DNA from: Bagarius yarrelli
Lineage: Eukaryota; Chordata; Actinopteri; Siluriformes; Sisoridae
NCBI GenBank assembly: GCA_005784505.1
Contig: VCAZ01000154.1
Location: 62,001 to 126,000 of the forward strand
DNA: 64,000 nucleotides
Direction of reading: 5' to 3'
Part shown: piece by piece, positions 34,494 through 49,400 of the stretch
Layout: every line of letters starts with the position of its first letter
Position numbering within the stretch: position 1 is the first letter of the stretch
The notes under the pieces: model-generated
The model's input: the letters and a program-made list of their open reading frames with translations, nothing else
The model's database searches: none
What the model was told of the DNA's origin: nothing
Made by a program: the position numbers and the translations under genes

Positions 34494-37400
34494 GTGAGTT
34501 TTAAAAGTACTTTTAATATTCAAGACAGGGATACAACACCACCTGGAATTTCTAATTTATAATAATTCGCATTATAATAACTTCAGATTATGCAATAAGT
34601 TTAAATAAACCAACTTTTCTCCAAATCTACATATTTTAATGGTATTATAAGTTTATAATGGTATTATAAATTGTAAAAAATTATCTCAATAGCCCTTCTT
34701 TTTCATTGCATTATTACAGATTTTTTTGTATAGACCTAAGATTTACAGCTGCCCTAATAAAAAGCTGTGTTGATATAAAAACGCATGACAGTAAAACCTC
34801 AACATAGGAATTCAATTTGTTTTGGCAAGTTTTTAATGTGAGAATTTGTATTGCAATATAAATTTAAGTATAAGAAATAATATAAATGCAGATGCAGTTC
34901 CAGGCAATCAAAATACATTTACCAGTATTACTAAATGTCAACATCATAAACATGTTTTTAGTTTAGAAACAATCCCAACATCATAAGACAAGTACATTAT
35001 ATAAATAAATAGACCCATGCCACCAACTTGTCAAAAAAAAGCGCAAAAATGTATTCGTTTTTTTGGCGCATACCAAGAGGGGTCATGGGTTAACTCTTTC
35101 GATACAGCGTTTGGTGACTGAGGTTTTACTATATATTGAGCAGTTACTTTCAGGAATTTGTGGTATAATTACCACATTAAAACTAAAATTAAACAATTTA
35201 TTTGCCTTATAATAAACTACCCTAATTCTGTGTCTCTAGTTTGATGTGACATTATAGTATATGATTTGCTAACCCTATATTAGTAAAGTGAGATTTTATT
35301 TAAATGTAAAAAAACATTTCAGTTCTAATGGATTTCCTCATGTTCTACAGAGAGCAGTGCATTGTTCCACTGGAGAAAAAGAAAAAAGGAAAGCGGAAAA
35401 GCGATTCATCACATGAGGCAGCTGAGAGTGATGATACAGCCTCACTCTGTACGCTCACTACAGGAGGAGAAGAGAGCACAGACCATATGGACAACACTGT
35501 AAATACTTCATTTAAGTTTTCTAAGTATTTCCTGTGCATTATATTTAATGCTCTTTTAACTTTTAAAAATGTTTTATTCTCCCTCACTGTTTTGCATGGT
35601 GCCTCACATTTATTTAGCTTGTTTTTTTACTTGTCTGCAGAAGAGGAGATCGGGGCGTCAGGTGAAGCGTAGGAAGTACAATGAAGATCTAGATTTTAAG
35701 GTTGTGGATGATGATGGTGAAACCATTGCTGTGTTGGGAACAGAGCGTATTCCTGCTCTCGCCTCATCTATGCTTGCTTGGCAAGCAGAGGTAATGCAGT
35801 TTCCCCCCACTATTCACGTCTCTGGTCTGTAATATGCATACATGCAATATGTGCAACCAGTGCTTGATGAGCGGTCATCTTTGGTTCTATAGTAACAGGC
35901 TCTAAACAGGGCATAATAGCTACCAGGAAAATGGTGGCTCATAATAGATTGGATACTCACATACAACTCATGATGCAGTTAAAATACTACATTGAAAGTG
36001 TTAAAATTAATTGACTTATTTATTTACCATCTTTTGGTGTTCCTAGGCCCATAGATAGCATGTATATGCAATTGGTTGGTAGATTAGCTGATCAACCCAG
36101 ATTAGTTGCTTCTAAAATGACTAAAATAAATTTGCAGTTCCCCAAGTTGAGATCTTGGTATTGTTATCGCAGTGAAAGTTTGAGTTTAGACATCATACTC
36201 GTATATCATTCCTGTTGTCACTGTCAGTGTTTTATTGTGTGTGTTTTATTTGTTGCTTTGACTTTGTCTAATCTAGTAAAGTAATTTTCTTTGTTTCAGG
36301 AACCACCTGAGGATGAAGCCAACATCATTGAAAAGATTCTCTCTGTGCGCACTATTAAGAAGGAGGTCGTGTGAAATTTTCTACTGTGTTAATTAGTGTG
36401 AAGTGTAAACACCATCTGCACCTATTTATCAACTATATCTCACATTATTTTAGACATTTCCTGGAGAACCAGTTGAAGAGTCAGAGGAGTTTTATGTGAA
36501 GTACAGAAATTTGTAAGTCTAATTTCTAACCTTAACAATAATTGTGTATGTTTCATCTTAAAGCAATTCAATATTTAAGGTTAAATTTAAATTAATGCAA
36601 AAATAGTAATAAAAACTAGCATTTAAAATAGCTGCTCTTGTATCCTTTTAAATGATATAAAAGATTAGTATTTCACTTCAAGCAGCATTCTTTACCAACC
36701 GTTGCAATGTAGTGCCTACTGTACAGTGCCTATGCAATTTAATTGAAGCAATTTCCAAAAGTAAAAGGAAGCTGTTCGCAATATAAATGTAGAAACAGAC
36801 TATTTAATCATTTATTAGAGACTCTCATAAAATTTGTTTTATATTATCTGATAATGTAATTTGCACATGTCCCCCGTGTCCTATAATACAATTGTTAGCA
36901 TTTTGATGTACACAGCCTTAGCCATGAATTTTCTGTAGCAGATATGGTTAAGGGCCATATTCTTAATTCCGTGGAATAAATTTTTATTTTTGTTGCTAGT
37001 TCCTACCTTCACTGTAAATGGGCAACATTGGAGGAGCTAGAAAAGGACCCTCGCATTCACCAGAAAATCAAGCGCTTCAGGAACAAATATGCACAAATGA
37101 AGCACATTTTCTCAGAGGTAAGGATTTCTGCAAATTCCATTAAAAATTAGTAATTCATTACATAACTTTGTAAACTAAAGTAGCATAAATTTGTTAATTA
37201 ACAGGTTTGTGTATCTATATTTAAATCACTTGCAAGTGTTAAGCTGGTAGGCATGGTTTAGGGTTCGTACAGATGCTGAAAATCCTGAAAAAATGCTTGA
37301 ATTTTAGTTTTCAAAGTTAGAAAAATGCTTGGATTTTGGATAACATCCTTGAAACTGTATGAAATCGTTGTAGTTTCATCGATACGCTTCAGGGATATTT

Positions 37401-40400
37401 TCTATCCATGCAATCATGATCTATCCACTGATTTTTTTTAAAGAAGTATATATAAGTTTTTCTTTAGCCCTGTAACCATTTGACATGCAGAATGAATTTG
37501 CCAGTACCTTAGTCTTACCCTAAAGTAATATTGACAAACTATATATTATCATTGAAAAGCTTACAGACCATAGGTTATATATAGGAACAGTAGTTCTTTC
37601 ATTTGTAACAAGGATATTTATTTATAAGGGGACTTAATTAAATGGATTTAAGTGTGAAAAAATGTACACACAGTTTATGTAGGTATGTAATTTGCTGCAC
37701 CTTAAAAGTACGTAAAAAGTGCTGAAATGTGAAGTTGGAAAAGGTCTAAGAATTTATTTGGTTGTTGTTTTTTTTAAATTTAATTGTATCTTATTGTGTT
37801 AAGTATTAATAATATCAGTTTTGATCTTTGTAGCTAGATGAAGACCTCTTTAATCCAGACTATGTTGAAGTAGATCGGGTGTTGGAGATTGCAATTACTA
37901 CAGACACAGAAACTGGAGAGGAAAGTATCATTCTAGTAATAATAAAATGTACATATAATCTGTGACTTAGACTTTAGAATTCATTGCATGTGTACTAACA
38001 GGAGGTGACACACTACCTGGTGAAGTGGTGCTCTCTATCCTATGAGGAAAGCACCTGGGAACTGCAGGAGGATGTAGACCCTGTGAAGATTCGTGAGTTT
38101 GAAGAGCTCAAGAAAATACCAGAACTCTCACCTGTTGTAAGATCTTGCATTTAAATTATTGAAAATAAATGGATTTTTTTCCTGAGTATATTAGCGGGAT
38201 CATCTTTATTGTTTTGTGTTGATTATTTATCATTTCACCCGAAATAACTAATTTTAATTTACAGCATTGTTGGGATTATTATATAAAATGCTATAAAATG
38301 TTTTTTATAAGTTCCATATTATCTCTTATTGTTTCACTGTAGGAGAGGCCTGCACCAGAGCAATGGCAAAAGCTTGAACAGTCTCGTGATTACAGAAATG
38401 GAAACCAACTCCGAGAATACCAACTAGAAGGCATGAATTGGCTTCTTTTCAATTGGTACAATAGGTAATAATGTACTGGTTCTACAAAAATCATGCTTGA
38501 AATAGTAAAGAAAACAAAAAACTGATTGTTAATAGTTTGACAGGATAAGAGTAAAAAAGAAACTATCTACATTTACTTAACAATTTGATAGAAAAACTTT
38601 AGCAACATTAGGTGTAGCAGTGCTTGGTATTCCTTTGTTAAACTGACCTGGGTAGTTTTAAAGGTGCTCAGACACAGTGACTGGGCAGGCCACTGAGGGA
38701 CGCTTAAAAGATGATCATCTTCATAAAACCAGTTTAAAATGTTTGTGCCATGAAGGGATGCACATGGTAAAAGAAAACATTTCCCAACCATTGTGGTACC
38801 TTAGCCGAATATGAGAGTTAGCTGAGCAGGCTAATTTTTTCCAAACATGTCCAGTTTGTAAGCCCAAGCACACTGCAGCCTTAGGTTTTTGTTCTTACTT
38901 GACAAACCTGAAACTTGACAAGGTCTTGTGCTGTTGCAGCCTGTCTACATCAAAGTATAAAGTTCTGCATTCGGAAATACAACCTGATGGCATTCATCTG
39001 GTTAAAACACTCACCATTCTAGTTTAAACTCTCTTATTAACAAGGTGTTTCCATCTGCAGTTCTTCTTCAGCCTGGACCTTTTTTATTTTAAAATCTGAA
39101 ACCTGTCTGTGTCTAAGCAACAATCATGCCATGGTCAAAATAACACAGATCATATTTTTCCCTTTTAAAGGTCGAGTTGTACAGTTGGGTTTTCCTAATA
39201 AAATAAGAGTGTTAAATAAGAGTGTACCTTATAAAGAGTGTTAAATAAGAGTGTACCTTATAAACTAGTAAAAACTACTTTACCATCAAATAAATTTACA
39301 AAGAAACAAACACAAATTATTAATCAGATGTACTTTTTGAAAATGTATATACTATTTTCTTTTTTTTTTTTTTTTAGAAAAAATTGTATCCTAGCTGATG
39401 AAATGGGTCTTGGCAAAACTATCCAGTCCATAACGTTCCTCTATGAGATCTTCCTTATGGGTTTAAGAGGTCCCTTTCTAATCATCGCCCCTCTTTCCAC
39501 CATTACAAACTGGGAGAGAGAGTTTCGCACATGGACAAACATCAATGTAATTGTATATCATGGCAGTCAAATCAGCCGTCAGATGATCCTACAGTATGAG
39601 ATGTATCACAGAGATGAACAGGTATGTTTAACAAAGTTTTATTTGTATTTTACGTTTAACAGCATACATTGTCACAACTCAGCTTTGCAGAATTCTAAAT
39701 GTAGATTTATATTTACATTTATAATGAGAGAGCTGAAAGTGAAAGTAAAAAAAAAACCTTAGACAACATGAAGAAGAAAAGACACTCAAAAGGAAACTCA
39801 TTGTTTTCTTGGCAACAGACAATTATAGGATTAGTCTTTAATTCTCTTAAAATTTGCACAGTTGTGTACTTACATTTATCCCTTGTATACAACTGTGCAA
39901 TCGGGGGTTAAGGGCCTTGATCAGGGGCCCAGCAATAGCAACTTGGTGGTGCTAGGAATCAAACCTCGATCTTCCAATTAGCCGTCCAATACCCTAACCA
40001 CTGTGATATCACTTCCCACTGTACTATCTTTTCTAACCAGTGCTGAAAGTTTAGTTCGGAATGTTTAGTATACAAATCATATTTTTTAAGATTACAGTTG
40101 TGATTTTTGCTGTGTTCAAGTGTACAGTATTTAAGTAAAAAGCTTCTCACATTAGGCAAAGGCGTGCATAAGCACATGGCTTATTTTTAGATAATTGTGT
40201 TCCTGTTTTAAAAAGTTGTAACATAAAGAATGTCTAATGTACTTTCTGTGTTCCACAACATTTCTTGCTAGTGTTTTCTTTAAATTCGAGTGTATGTGCT
40301 TTATATCAATAGTGAGAGCCATTAACATTTATAAATGACTTCAACTGAATAGGTAAATTATTAACTAGTTGACTGAGCTGACTGTTAATATGTTAAACAG

Positions 40401-43400
40401 GGTGTGAGCCAAAGAAAAATTTTACACCTATGGCACATGAACAGTCATGTCACCGGAAAGCATAGCAGAGTTACAATTAAATAATTAAATAGCAGATTTA
40501 CAGTTTTAATATATGGGTGTTTCGAATATGGGACCAGAAATAATTAGACAAACTAACATAAGCAAATATCAGTCAACAGTTAAGCCACCTGCCTAATATT
40601 GTGTAGGTTCTTCTTGTGATGCTTAACAAATCAGGCATCACAAGGAGTCACGATCTGTCAAAGTATAGAGTTAACACAACAGAACCTTCTATATGTCCTG
40701 TAATTTGCAAGGTAAGGTTTGTCCATATTCTATTGACTCTATATTGATAGCTATTAAATGTAGAGATCAAATCAACACACAGACTTTTTAATTTATCTCA
40801 TACTATACCTGTGCAATTTTTGCTGTGTGGCAAGATTCATTATAAAATAGTTCACTGCCATTGCCATAAAAGAATGTAGTGCAGCAGCATTTAGGTAGGT
40901 GGTATATGTATTTATTTTCCCACATGAAAGATATGACTTCTTAGCAGCAAACAAATACAATAGAATACTTTGTTAAAGTAAACAAGGTAAAGATGTGATG
41001 TTGCAACTAAAAGTTTTGTTTGTTGGATTTACCTAATGTAATTGATATAAGTAATATAAAAGTGGTGCTGAATAATGCTAAGGATTAATAGAAATTTGTT
41101 TGTTTGTTTGTTTTTGTACTTCTATGCAGGGAAATATAAAACCTGGTCTGTTTAAGTTTCATGGCGTAATCACCACATTTGAGATGATTATGGCTGATTG
41201 CCCTGAACTGAAAAAGGTTAATTGGCGCTGCGTAGTTATTGACGAAGCCCATCGACTGAAGAATCGTAACTGTAAACTGCTGGAAGGACTCAAACTCATG
41301 AACTTGGTTGGTTTATTAGCTGCCTATATTTTTCCCAATAATCTGTTAAAACTATTTAAAATGTTAATAGACATTTATAAATATGTTAATAGTATGCTAT
41401 TTGTTTCCCTTCAAAATGAGGTATGATCTTGGCAAAGCCAAAAATGAAGCCAGTCATTTAATTGAATTTACCTAAAGTTTAATACAGACCTCAGACTGCA
41501 CTGTTCACCATTCAGTTTCAATGTATAAGTTTACTGTTCTAACCATAAACGATTGCCCAGACACGGTTTCCAAAAATATACATTTTTTAATTTATAAGTG
41601 TCATTCACGTCTGTTTAATATATAGTGCTGTGAGATTTGTCTTTTACTTAAGGTTTGTATGTTTTAAACAGCCATGAATAAAAACTTTTATTTTACTACT
41701 AGTGCTATGAATGATAATTAAAAAGAAAAAGCTTTTACACATGTAAACCCATGTGCCTGCTGTGCACCTTTTTTTTAAAGGCGCTACTGACGGCTTGGGC
41801 CTGTGATTGCTGCTTACAGCTTTATTTGGTGTTGTTCCTTTTTTATCATGTATCTCCTCTACCAGTGCCAGGAAGTACAAATTGCAGTTGCAAGCAAAAT
41901 TGACACTTCTACAGTTTAATATAAAACATTTTTGTTGGAGAAATTACTAGTTTGTAATAATGATGTATATAATTGTGTACAATTAAAGTTGCATGGTTTT
42001 TCACGTGGAAAAAGCCAGTCTGGGTCTTTCTCTGATCCCATTTTCTCCCACTTTATATCTGTCACCTGTTTTCGATAAAGGCCTAAGGTGCCCATGAATA
42101 TATCTGTGAAAATAAGGTTAGTGAATTGCAATCATGTAATTCAAACATTAGTGCATATCTTTATAGCACACGTACAGGTCATAGAAAACAGGTGCACTCA
42201 GTCACCTACAAAAAGTCAAGGCACATGGAATGCTGACTCACTTTACATTTATTTTCTTTTTTCTTTTCAGGAGCATAAAGTGCTTCTTACAGGTACACCT
42301 CTACAGAATTCTGTGGAGGAGCTGTTTAGTCTTCTTAATTTCCTGGAGCCATTGCAGTTTCCCTCTGAGAACACATTTCTTGAGGAGTTTGGAGATCTAA
42401 AAACTGAGGAGCAGGTGGGTTTTTCCTTCTTGTTTTAACAGTGTAAAATCTTATAAAATGTCCACAAGGGGGTGTGATTACTCTAGCTGTAATGGGAAAA
42501 CAGTGGGGGGAAGATGGGATATTGTGTGTACAGGAGACCAGGTGGAAGGGTAGCAAGGCATGTAGTATTGGATCGGGATTAAAGTCGATTATCATGGTGT
42601 GGATAGAAAGAAAAATGGGGTAGGGGTGATCCAGAATTTTGTAAGTGGTTATGCCCCACAAGTAGGTTGTGAGTTAGAAGAGAAAGAGAGGTTCTGGAGT
42701 GAGTTAGATGAGGTAATAGTGAGTATTCCCAGAGGAGAGAGAGATTAGTGATGGGCACAGAATTTAATAGACATGTTGGTAAGGGAAACAGAGGTAATGA
42801 GGAAGTGTTGGGCTGGTTTGGAGTCAGGGAAAGAAACAGTGAAAGACAAATGATACGCCACATATAGCACTTTGCATTTAGGCCAAAAAATTCAGCACCT
42901 TCTTCTTGGCAAACTGCAAATGGGACTTATGTCTTTACATTTTGAAAACTTAGTATCATTTTTGTTCCCCCTCACAGTTATGTGCTACTTTGTGTTGGTC
43001 AAAATAAAAATAATTTGGTACTACAGTAGATCACCTAGGAGCTAAAGAAATAAGGTTTGTCCACTAAACCACATAAATGCCAACAGGTTAAGAAGCTTCA
43101 AGCTATTTTGAAACCTATGATGTTGAGGCGGCTAAAGGATGATGTGGAAAAGAATTTGGCCCCAAAAGAAGAAACTATCATTGAGGTGGAACTAACCAAT
43201 ATCCAGAAGAAATATTATCGTGCCATCTTGGAGAAGAACTTCACCTTTCTGGCAAAGGGAGCCAACCAGCACAATATGCCCAACCTCATCAACACTATGA
43301 TGGAGCTGCGCAAATGCTGCAACCACCCATATCTCATCACAGGTGAACACACATACCTCTTAATAAACAATATAATTTGTGTCAATCCTTGGCCTGCTCT

Positions 43401-46400
43401 GTAATGGGGTTTTTTTAGGTGCTGAGGAAAAAATTCTGGATAGCTTTAAAAAAAAACACAATCCAGAAGCCCCAGATTTCCAGCTTCAGGCTATGATCCA
43501 GGCAGCTGGAAAATTGGTGCTTATTGACAAGCTTCTGCCAAAACTCATTGCTGGAGGACATAAAGTGTTGGTGTTCTCCCAGATGGTTCGGTGCCTAGAT
43601 ATACTAGAAGACTACCTCATTCAAAGAAGGTAAATGTATATTTAATGTTTTTAATAGTTTCCATAGAATTTTTCCATATAAATTTCAGATTCAACTGATT
43701 TATCAGTTTTGCCGAGTACTTGGCACCGATAGGGGATTTCTGGTGATTTCGGTTTTCTGTAACAAATAAACCCAGCCGGTTTCTTGGTTTGTGTCGTTTT
43801 TTTATTTGTAATTATTGCAGAAATTTTTTTCTGAAATTTTTGCACATTGAAAGATAAATACGGTTTCATGTTGTGTCATACTTACAAACTGCCTTTGAAA
43901 CTTTTATCTGTCACAAAAAAAATTCAGAACATGTTCGATTGTTTGCATGTTTCTATCCATAGCAAGCATTTTAAGAGGTGTTTAATTTTTTGGTTTTTTT
44001 GAGAGGTATTGAATTGACTAGCCAAAATTCACAATGGTGACCCACTGCTGTAGCTTATTGTATGATAGTTTCAATCCCTGTCGCGTCCCTTTCCGACGCT
44101 GCTGTTTCGTGTGTATGTTAAGTGTACGTAAGTCTTTGGTTTACAGAAATTGGTGGTATTCTCTTTTAATACGTGGCTACAGTATCGCTAGCAAAGTATC
44201 AAAATGAGGCACTGACATCTGAAAAAAACTCTGACGAATTATTAGGATATAAAAACACATGAAGTTTTTGAACTTCAGTGTTTAAAGATCTTAAGTTTAG
44301 TTTGTATACTGTTCATAATGCCGATAACTGCATTGTATGTTAATATTTTTAAGGCCTGTGGTATTGTGCGGTTGTTTTGAGCGATTAGCCATTAGCATTG
44401 CATCTTATCTCAATAATATTCTATATACTTTAGTGTGTTATCCTTGTTCTGTTATGTTGTGAAGCAGTGTATTTTATTACAGTTTAATGTTTACCTTGTT
44501 ACGCTGTTATTGCATTATACAGCAGTTCTTTACTAATAACACAGTGAGTCATTGTTAATATTATATTAGCATTTCTTATTTATAAGACCGTATTTATTTA
44601 AAAAAAAAAAAAAAACTACTTATGTTTTGTATTTTAGAAATGACCTTAGATACACTTTATATAGTGAAGATCATCCCCTAATGATTTTACTAACTGATAT
44701 GTTTACTAACTGACAAAGAAATAATCAGTCTATATTTTTATGGTAGGTTTATTTTAACAGTGAGAGGCAGAATAACAACAAAAACATTCAGAAAAACACA
44801 TTTTTAAAAATGTATAAATTGATTTGCATTTTAATAAGTAAAATAAGTAATTGACCCCTTTGCAAAACAAGACTTAGTACTTGGTGACAAAACCCTTGAT
44901 GGCAATCATAGAGGTTAGACGTTTCTTGTATCTAGCCACCAGGTTTGCACACATCTCGGACGGGATTTTATCCCACTGCTTTTCCAAGTCATTAAGGTTT
45001 TGAGGCTGACGATTGGCAACTTGAAGCCTCAGCGCCCTCCACAAATTTTCTATGGGTTTAAGGTCTGGAGACCGGCTAGGCCACTCAAGAGCCTTAATGT
45101 GCTTCTTCTTGAGCAACTTCTCTGTTGTCTTGGCCGTGTATTTTGGGTCATTGTCATATCTATCCACAACCCATTCTTAATGCCCTGGCTGAAGGAAGGA
45201 GGTTTTCATCAGAAATTTAATGGTACATTGCTCCGCCCATCGTCCCTTTGATGCAGTAAAGTTGTCTTGTCCCCTTGGCAGAAAATCACCTCAAAGCATA
45301 ATGTTCCCACCAGAGGAGAACTGGGTGAAAGTGTTGTGGCCAGAAGAGATCAAAATTGAGCTCTTTGGCATTAACTCAACTTGTCGTGTTGAGGAGGAGA
45401 AATTCTTTCTATGACCCCCAAGAACACCATCCCCAGTTCTCCTCTGATTTAATCAGATGTTCAGTGCTAAACATCATCAGAGGACCTTGTGGGCGCTTCA
45501 GGATTTTAGTCCTTCATGGAATTGTGTGTTACCAATTGTTTTCTTGGTGATTGTCGTCACAGCTGACTTGAGATCATTGACAAGATCTTCCTGTGTAGAT
45601 CTAAGCTGATTCCTGACCGCTCTCATGATTATTGAAACTCCACGAGGTGAGATATTGACAGTTAATTTGTGTTTCTTCCATTTGCAAATAATCGCACCAA
45701 TTTTTGTCACCTTCTCACCCACCTGTTTGCAGATGGTCTTGTAACTCATTTTAGACTTGTGCAGGTCTACAGTCTTGTCCTTGACATCCTTAGACAGCTC
45801 TTTGTTCTTGGCCAGTTTGGAATCTGATTGATTCCAGGTGTCTGTTATACAAGTAACAAGGTAAGATTAAGAGCACTTCCTTTAATCTCAGTCCATTAAT
45901 CTCAGCTCGTTACCTGTGTAAAAGGCACCTGAAATCTTGCTGATTGATGGGGATTAAAAAGTTTATTTACTACTTAAAATTCAAGTCAATTTATAATTTT
46001 TTTTAAATGTTTTTTTTCTGTTTTCTCTCACTGCTGGAGAGAAACCATTAAAATTACAGTGCCTTAAAAAAAGTATTCATAGACCTTAATTTTTTTTTTT
46101 ACAATTTGTCACCTCACAACCACAAACTTCTACGATTTTCAAAAATGTTATTAAATAAAAATCTAAAAATTGTGGCATGCATTTGTATTTAGCCCCCTGT
46201 ACTTTGATACCCCTAAATAAGATCCAGTGCAATCTATTGCCTTGCAGGATTAGGTTATAAAAAAATCCCAAGCTTTGAACATCTAAAGCAGCACTGTTCA
46301 AAAATGGAAAAAGTATGCCACAACTTCAAACCTACCAAGACATGGCTGTCCACCTAAACTGACAGACCGAGCAAGGAGAGAACTGGTCAGAGAAGCAGCC

Positions 46401-49400
46401 AATAGCCTATGGTCACTCTGAAGGAGGTGCAGAAATCCACAGCTCAGGTGGAAGAATCTGTCCACAGGACAACTAAGCGTCGTGTACTCCACAAACCTTC
46501 ACAGACACTCCCCATCCAATCTCACTGAGCTTAAGCTATTTTGCAAAGAAGAATGGGCAAAAATGTCAAAGCTGGTAGAGGCCAGCCTGTGTAAGCTAAT
46601 AAATGCAGGTACAAAACACATAGATGCTTAGAGCAAAGGCTAAAGTAGGAATCGCAAGGGATAAAATCTCTAAGCACCAAATTTAACATTCATCTCTTTT
46701 GAGTCTAATTAACTTCCACAGATGTCATTTGGATCAAGTTACATTTTGTTTTAAAATTCGTGGCTAACCAAGTGCTTATAATAGATCAGAAAGTCATTAT
46801 AATGCCATAGATGACTTATTTCATATAATTTTTATATAATTCACTTAGTTATTAAAATTGTAATTTATATGATAATTGTAGCAAAGCAGCTTTACTAACT
46901 ACAATTATAAAGTTTAAAATATAGATTCGTCTACAAGTCAGAAGCAACGGTAGCGAATTAAAACTCCCTGAGATGGTATTATAAAGAAACCTTGAGAGGT
47001 GAGACTGAATAGTGCAATTGTCAGTAATTTCTATTTAATAACAGTGAACGATATATAGTCAAGTAGAATCGTGTAACCAGATGCTTTTGACCAACTTAAA
47101 TGTCCAGCATAATTTTGCATACGTTATAGTTTTGGTTGATTACAATGTATAAGTGTGCAGAAGGACTATGTATAACAGCTTAACTCAATGCGCAAGCAGG
47201 ATGACTTTATGGGACATAAAGCGGCCTGCCCCCCCAAATGTCAACAAAAGTGCAAAATGCAAGAGAGTAAGGCGCAACAGATACTGCCTTGTTTCTTTTG
47301 CACATTTTTCTAATATGTTAACCTGATCAGCGATTGTTTCATTAGCAATGGTAATCTGTGTTGTGATGAGATTGTCGTCAGCACACTGAATTGCCAGTTG
47401 CCGCTAATTAGAAAGTAAAAGTAAAATGCGCAAGGGGATTTACGAGATAATTCTAACTCTATCGAAAATCCGCCCCACACCCACAGTAATACTAGTATTT
47501 ACTAGAGGTGGGAATCTTTTGTGTAAATACATGTTTACATATTACATTTAACAGAATTTGAGTTTCTATGCTTTTTGTTTACAGTTTGAAATCTCTGTAT
47601 GACAATATCGTCTATCTTAAAACAGATGATTTGGTTGCATAAATTTTCCTTTATTAACAAAACTTTGTTTAGGATGAACAAGCTCTACATTAAAATCAAA
47701 ACGTCAACGTTATTATAACAATTATAAAGAACACTACATAACGCTGTAAGGGCACACTGTACTTTGCTGAAGACCTGCACTGGTGCGCGAAACCCTGGGA
47801 GAGGAGGCACAAATTCCGCCACTGACAAGTAATTCGATTCACCTTTTTTTTTTTTCTTTTTTTTATATCTGGTGAAAGTGTTGCCACACAGTCGGTTTTA
47901 AATTTGATGTATACATATGTGCGTCAGTCAGTGATTATGTAACAGACTAAACTGTTTATTAGGTTTAGACGTGGTAATTTTGTTTCAGCGCTCATTATGT
48001 GTGTGTGTGTGGGTAAATGCATTTTTCCCCTTGCCGTAATTTGCATGTGCACAGGGGTGTGTAAAAAGTTGCATGTCTGTATCTAATAAATCAGTTCAGT
48101 ACATTTTTAACTGCTTTTGTTCTTTATTTTATTAAATTTAAGTGTTTAGATGAACCTGCAATGAACGCTCGGTTACACTATACCCGCACTTTCGCGACCT
48201 TGTTTGAATTTAGAACCGGTTTTGGACTTTTCAGAATCAATTCAGGAATCGTTAAAGAAAGAATCACAATGCATTTATGAATCAAATTTTTTCCTCACCC
48301 CTAGTATTTATGGTGTTGTCACATGTTGATTAATCAATGGGAAAATATCCTCACGTAACAATCTACTAACAGATTTAAAAAAGGGAAATGTTTTAGTACA
48401 TTTCCACTGAGATTAAATAAAAAGCATTCGCAGGGCTTTTTAAAATTAAGCTATACTGTGTTTCAGGTACACATACGAGCGTATTGATGGGAGAGTAAGA
48501 GGGAATCTGCGACAAGCGGCTATTGATAGGTTTTGTAAGGTGGACTCTGATCGCTTCGTCTTCCTACTGTGCACAAGAGCCGGAGGACTGGGCATCAACC
48601 TCACCGCTGCAGATACTTGCATCATATTCGACTCTGACTGGAACCCACAGAATGACCTGCAGGTCACTAACTGTTTTTGACTGACTGACATGTCCATATA
48701 AAAGGTGGTCAAAAATGTTTCTTTGGATAGTCTAGAGGTTTACAAACTGCATATTAAGGTATAGTCCCACCACTGACATTGATTGACAGGTTTTAGTTTA
48801 AGACTTAAGAAATGCAAACACAAAAGGAGTTCACCGTTCCTTTTGCATTTTGGCAGTCGCAATGCATTTAGGAAACAAAAATACCAACAGTTTGCAATTG
48901 CATTTGTATAATGTCCTAATTTATGCATCCAAATTTTTAAAAAAAACAATATACTTTCATAAATACCTGCTGATCATGATAAAACTTGATTTACTTGAAA
49001 ACTAGATTTACTACTTTTGTCAGTAGGCCCAAGATCAGTGGTGACGCTTACCTGATACATTTTTAAAGAAAAAGAGGGTGAGGGAACAGGTCTAAAAAAT
49101 TGATCAAGCAGCAAAGAAGAAGCCAATGTTTTGAAGTAAATCAATTGTGTCATTAAGGTATAGAACAGTCTTAAGTGACCTATAAAATGTCTCTCTTCTT
49201 TTCAAACTCTTAGGCCCAAGCTCGCTGTCATCGGATTGGCCAGAGCAAAGCTGTGAAGGTTTATCGCCTTATTACACGCAATTCATATGAAAGGGAGATG
49301 TTCGATAAAGCCAGTCTGAAGCTTGGTCTGGACAAGGCAGTTCTACAGGATATCAACCGCAAAGGCAGTCTAAATGGGGTGTGTGCTTATCTTTAATACA

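Noticed and set aside
34119..34523. 134-codon - strand frame over chd6 exon 1
   Set aside because: It is the antisense of the Lys-rich coding exon, giving a Phe/Leu/Ser-rich shadow.
37925..37926. GT at 37925 as the exon 7 donor
   Set aside because: It would add four bases, disrupt EVTHYLVKW and create an early stop in exon 8.
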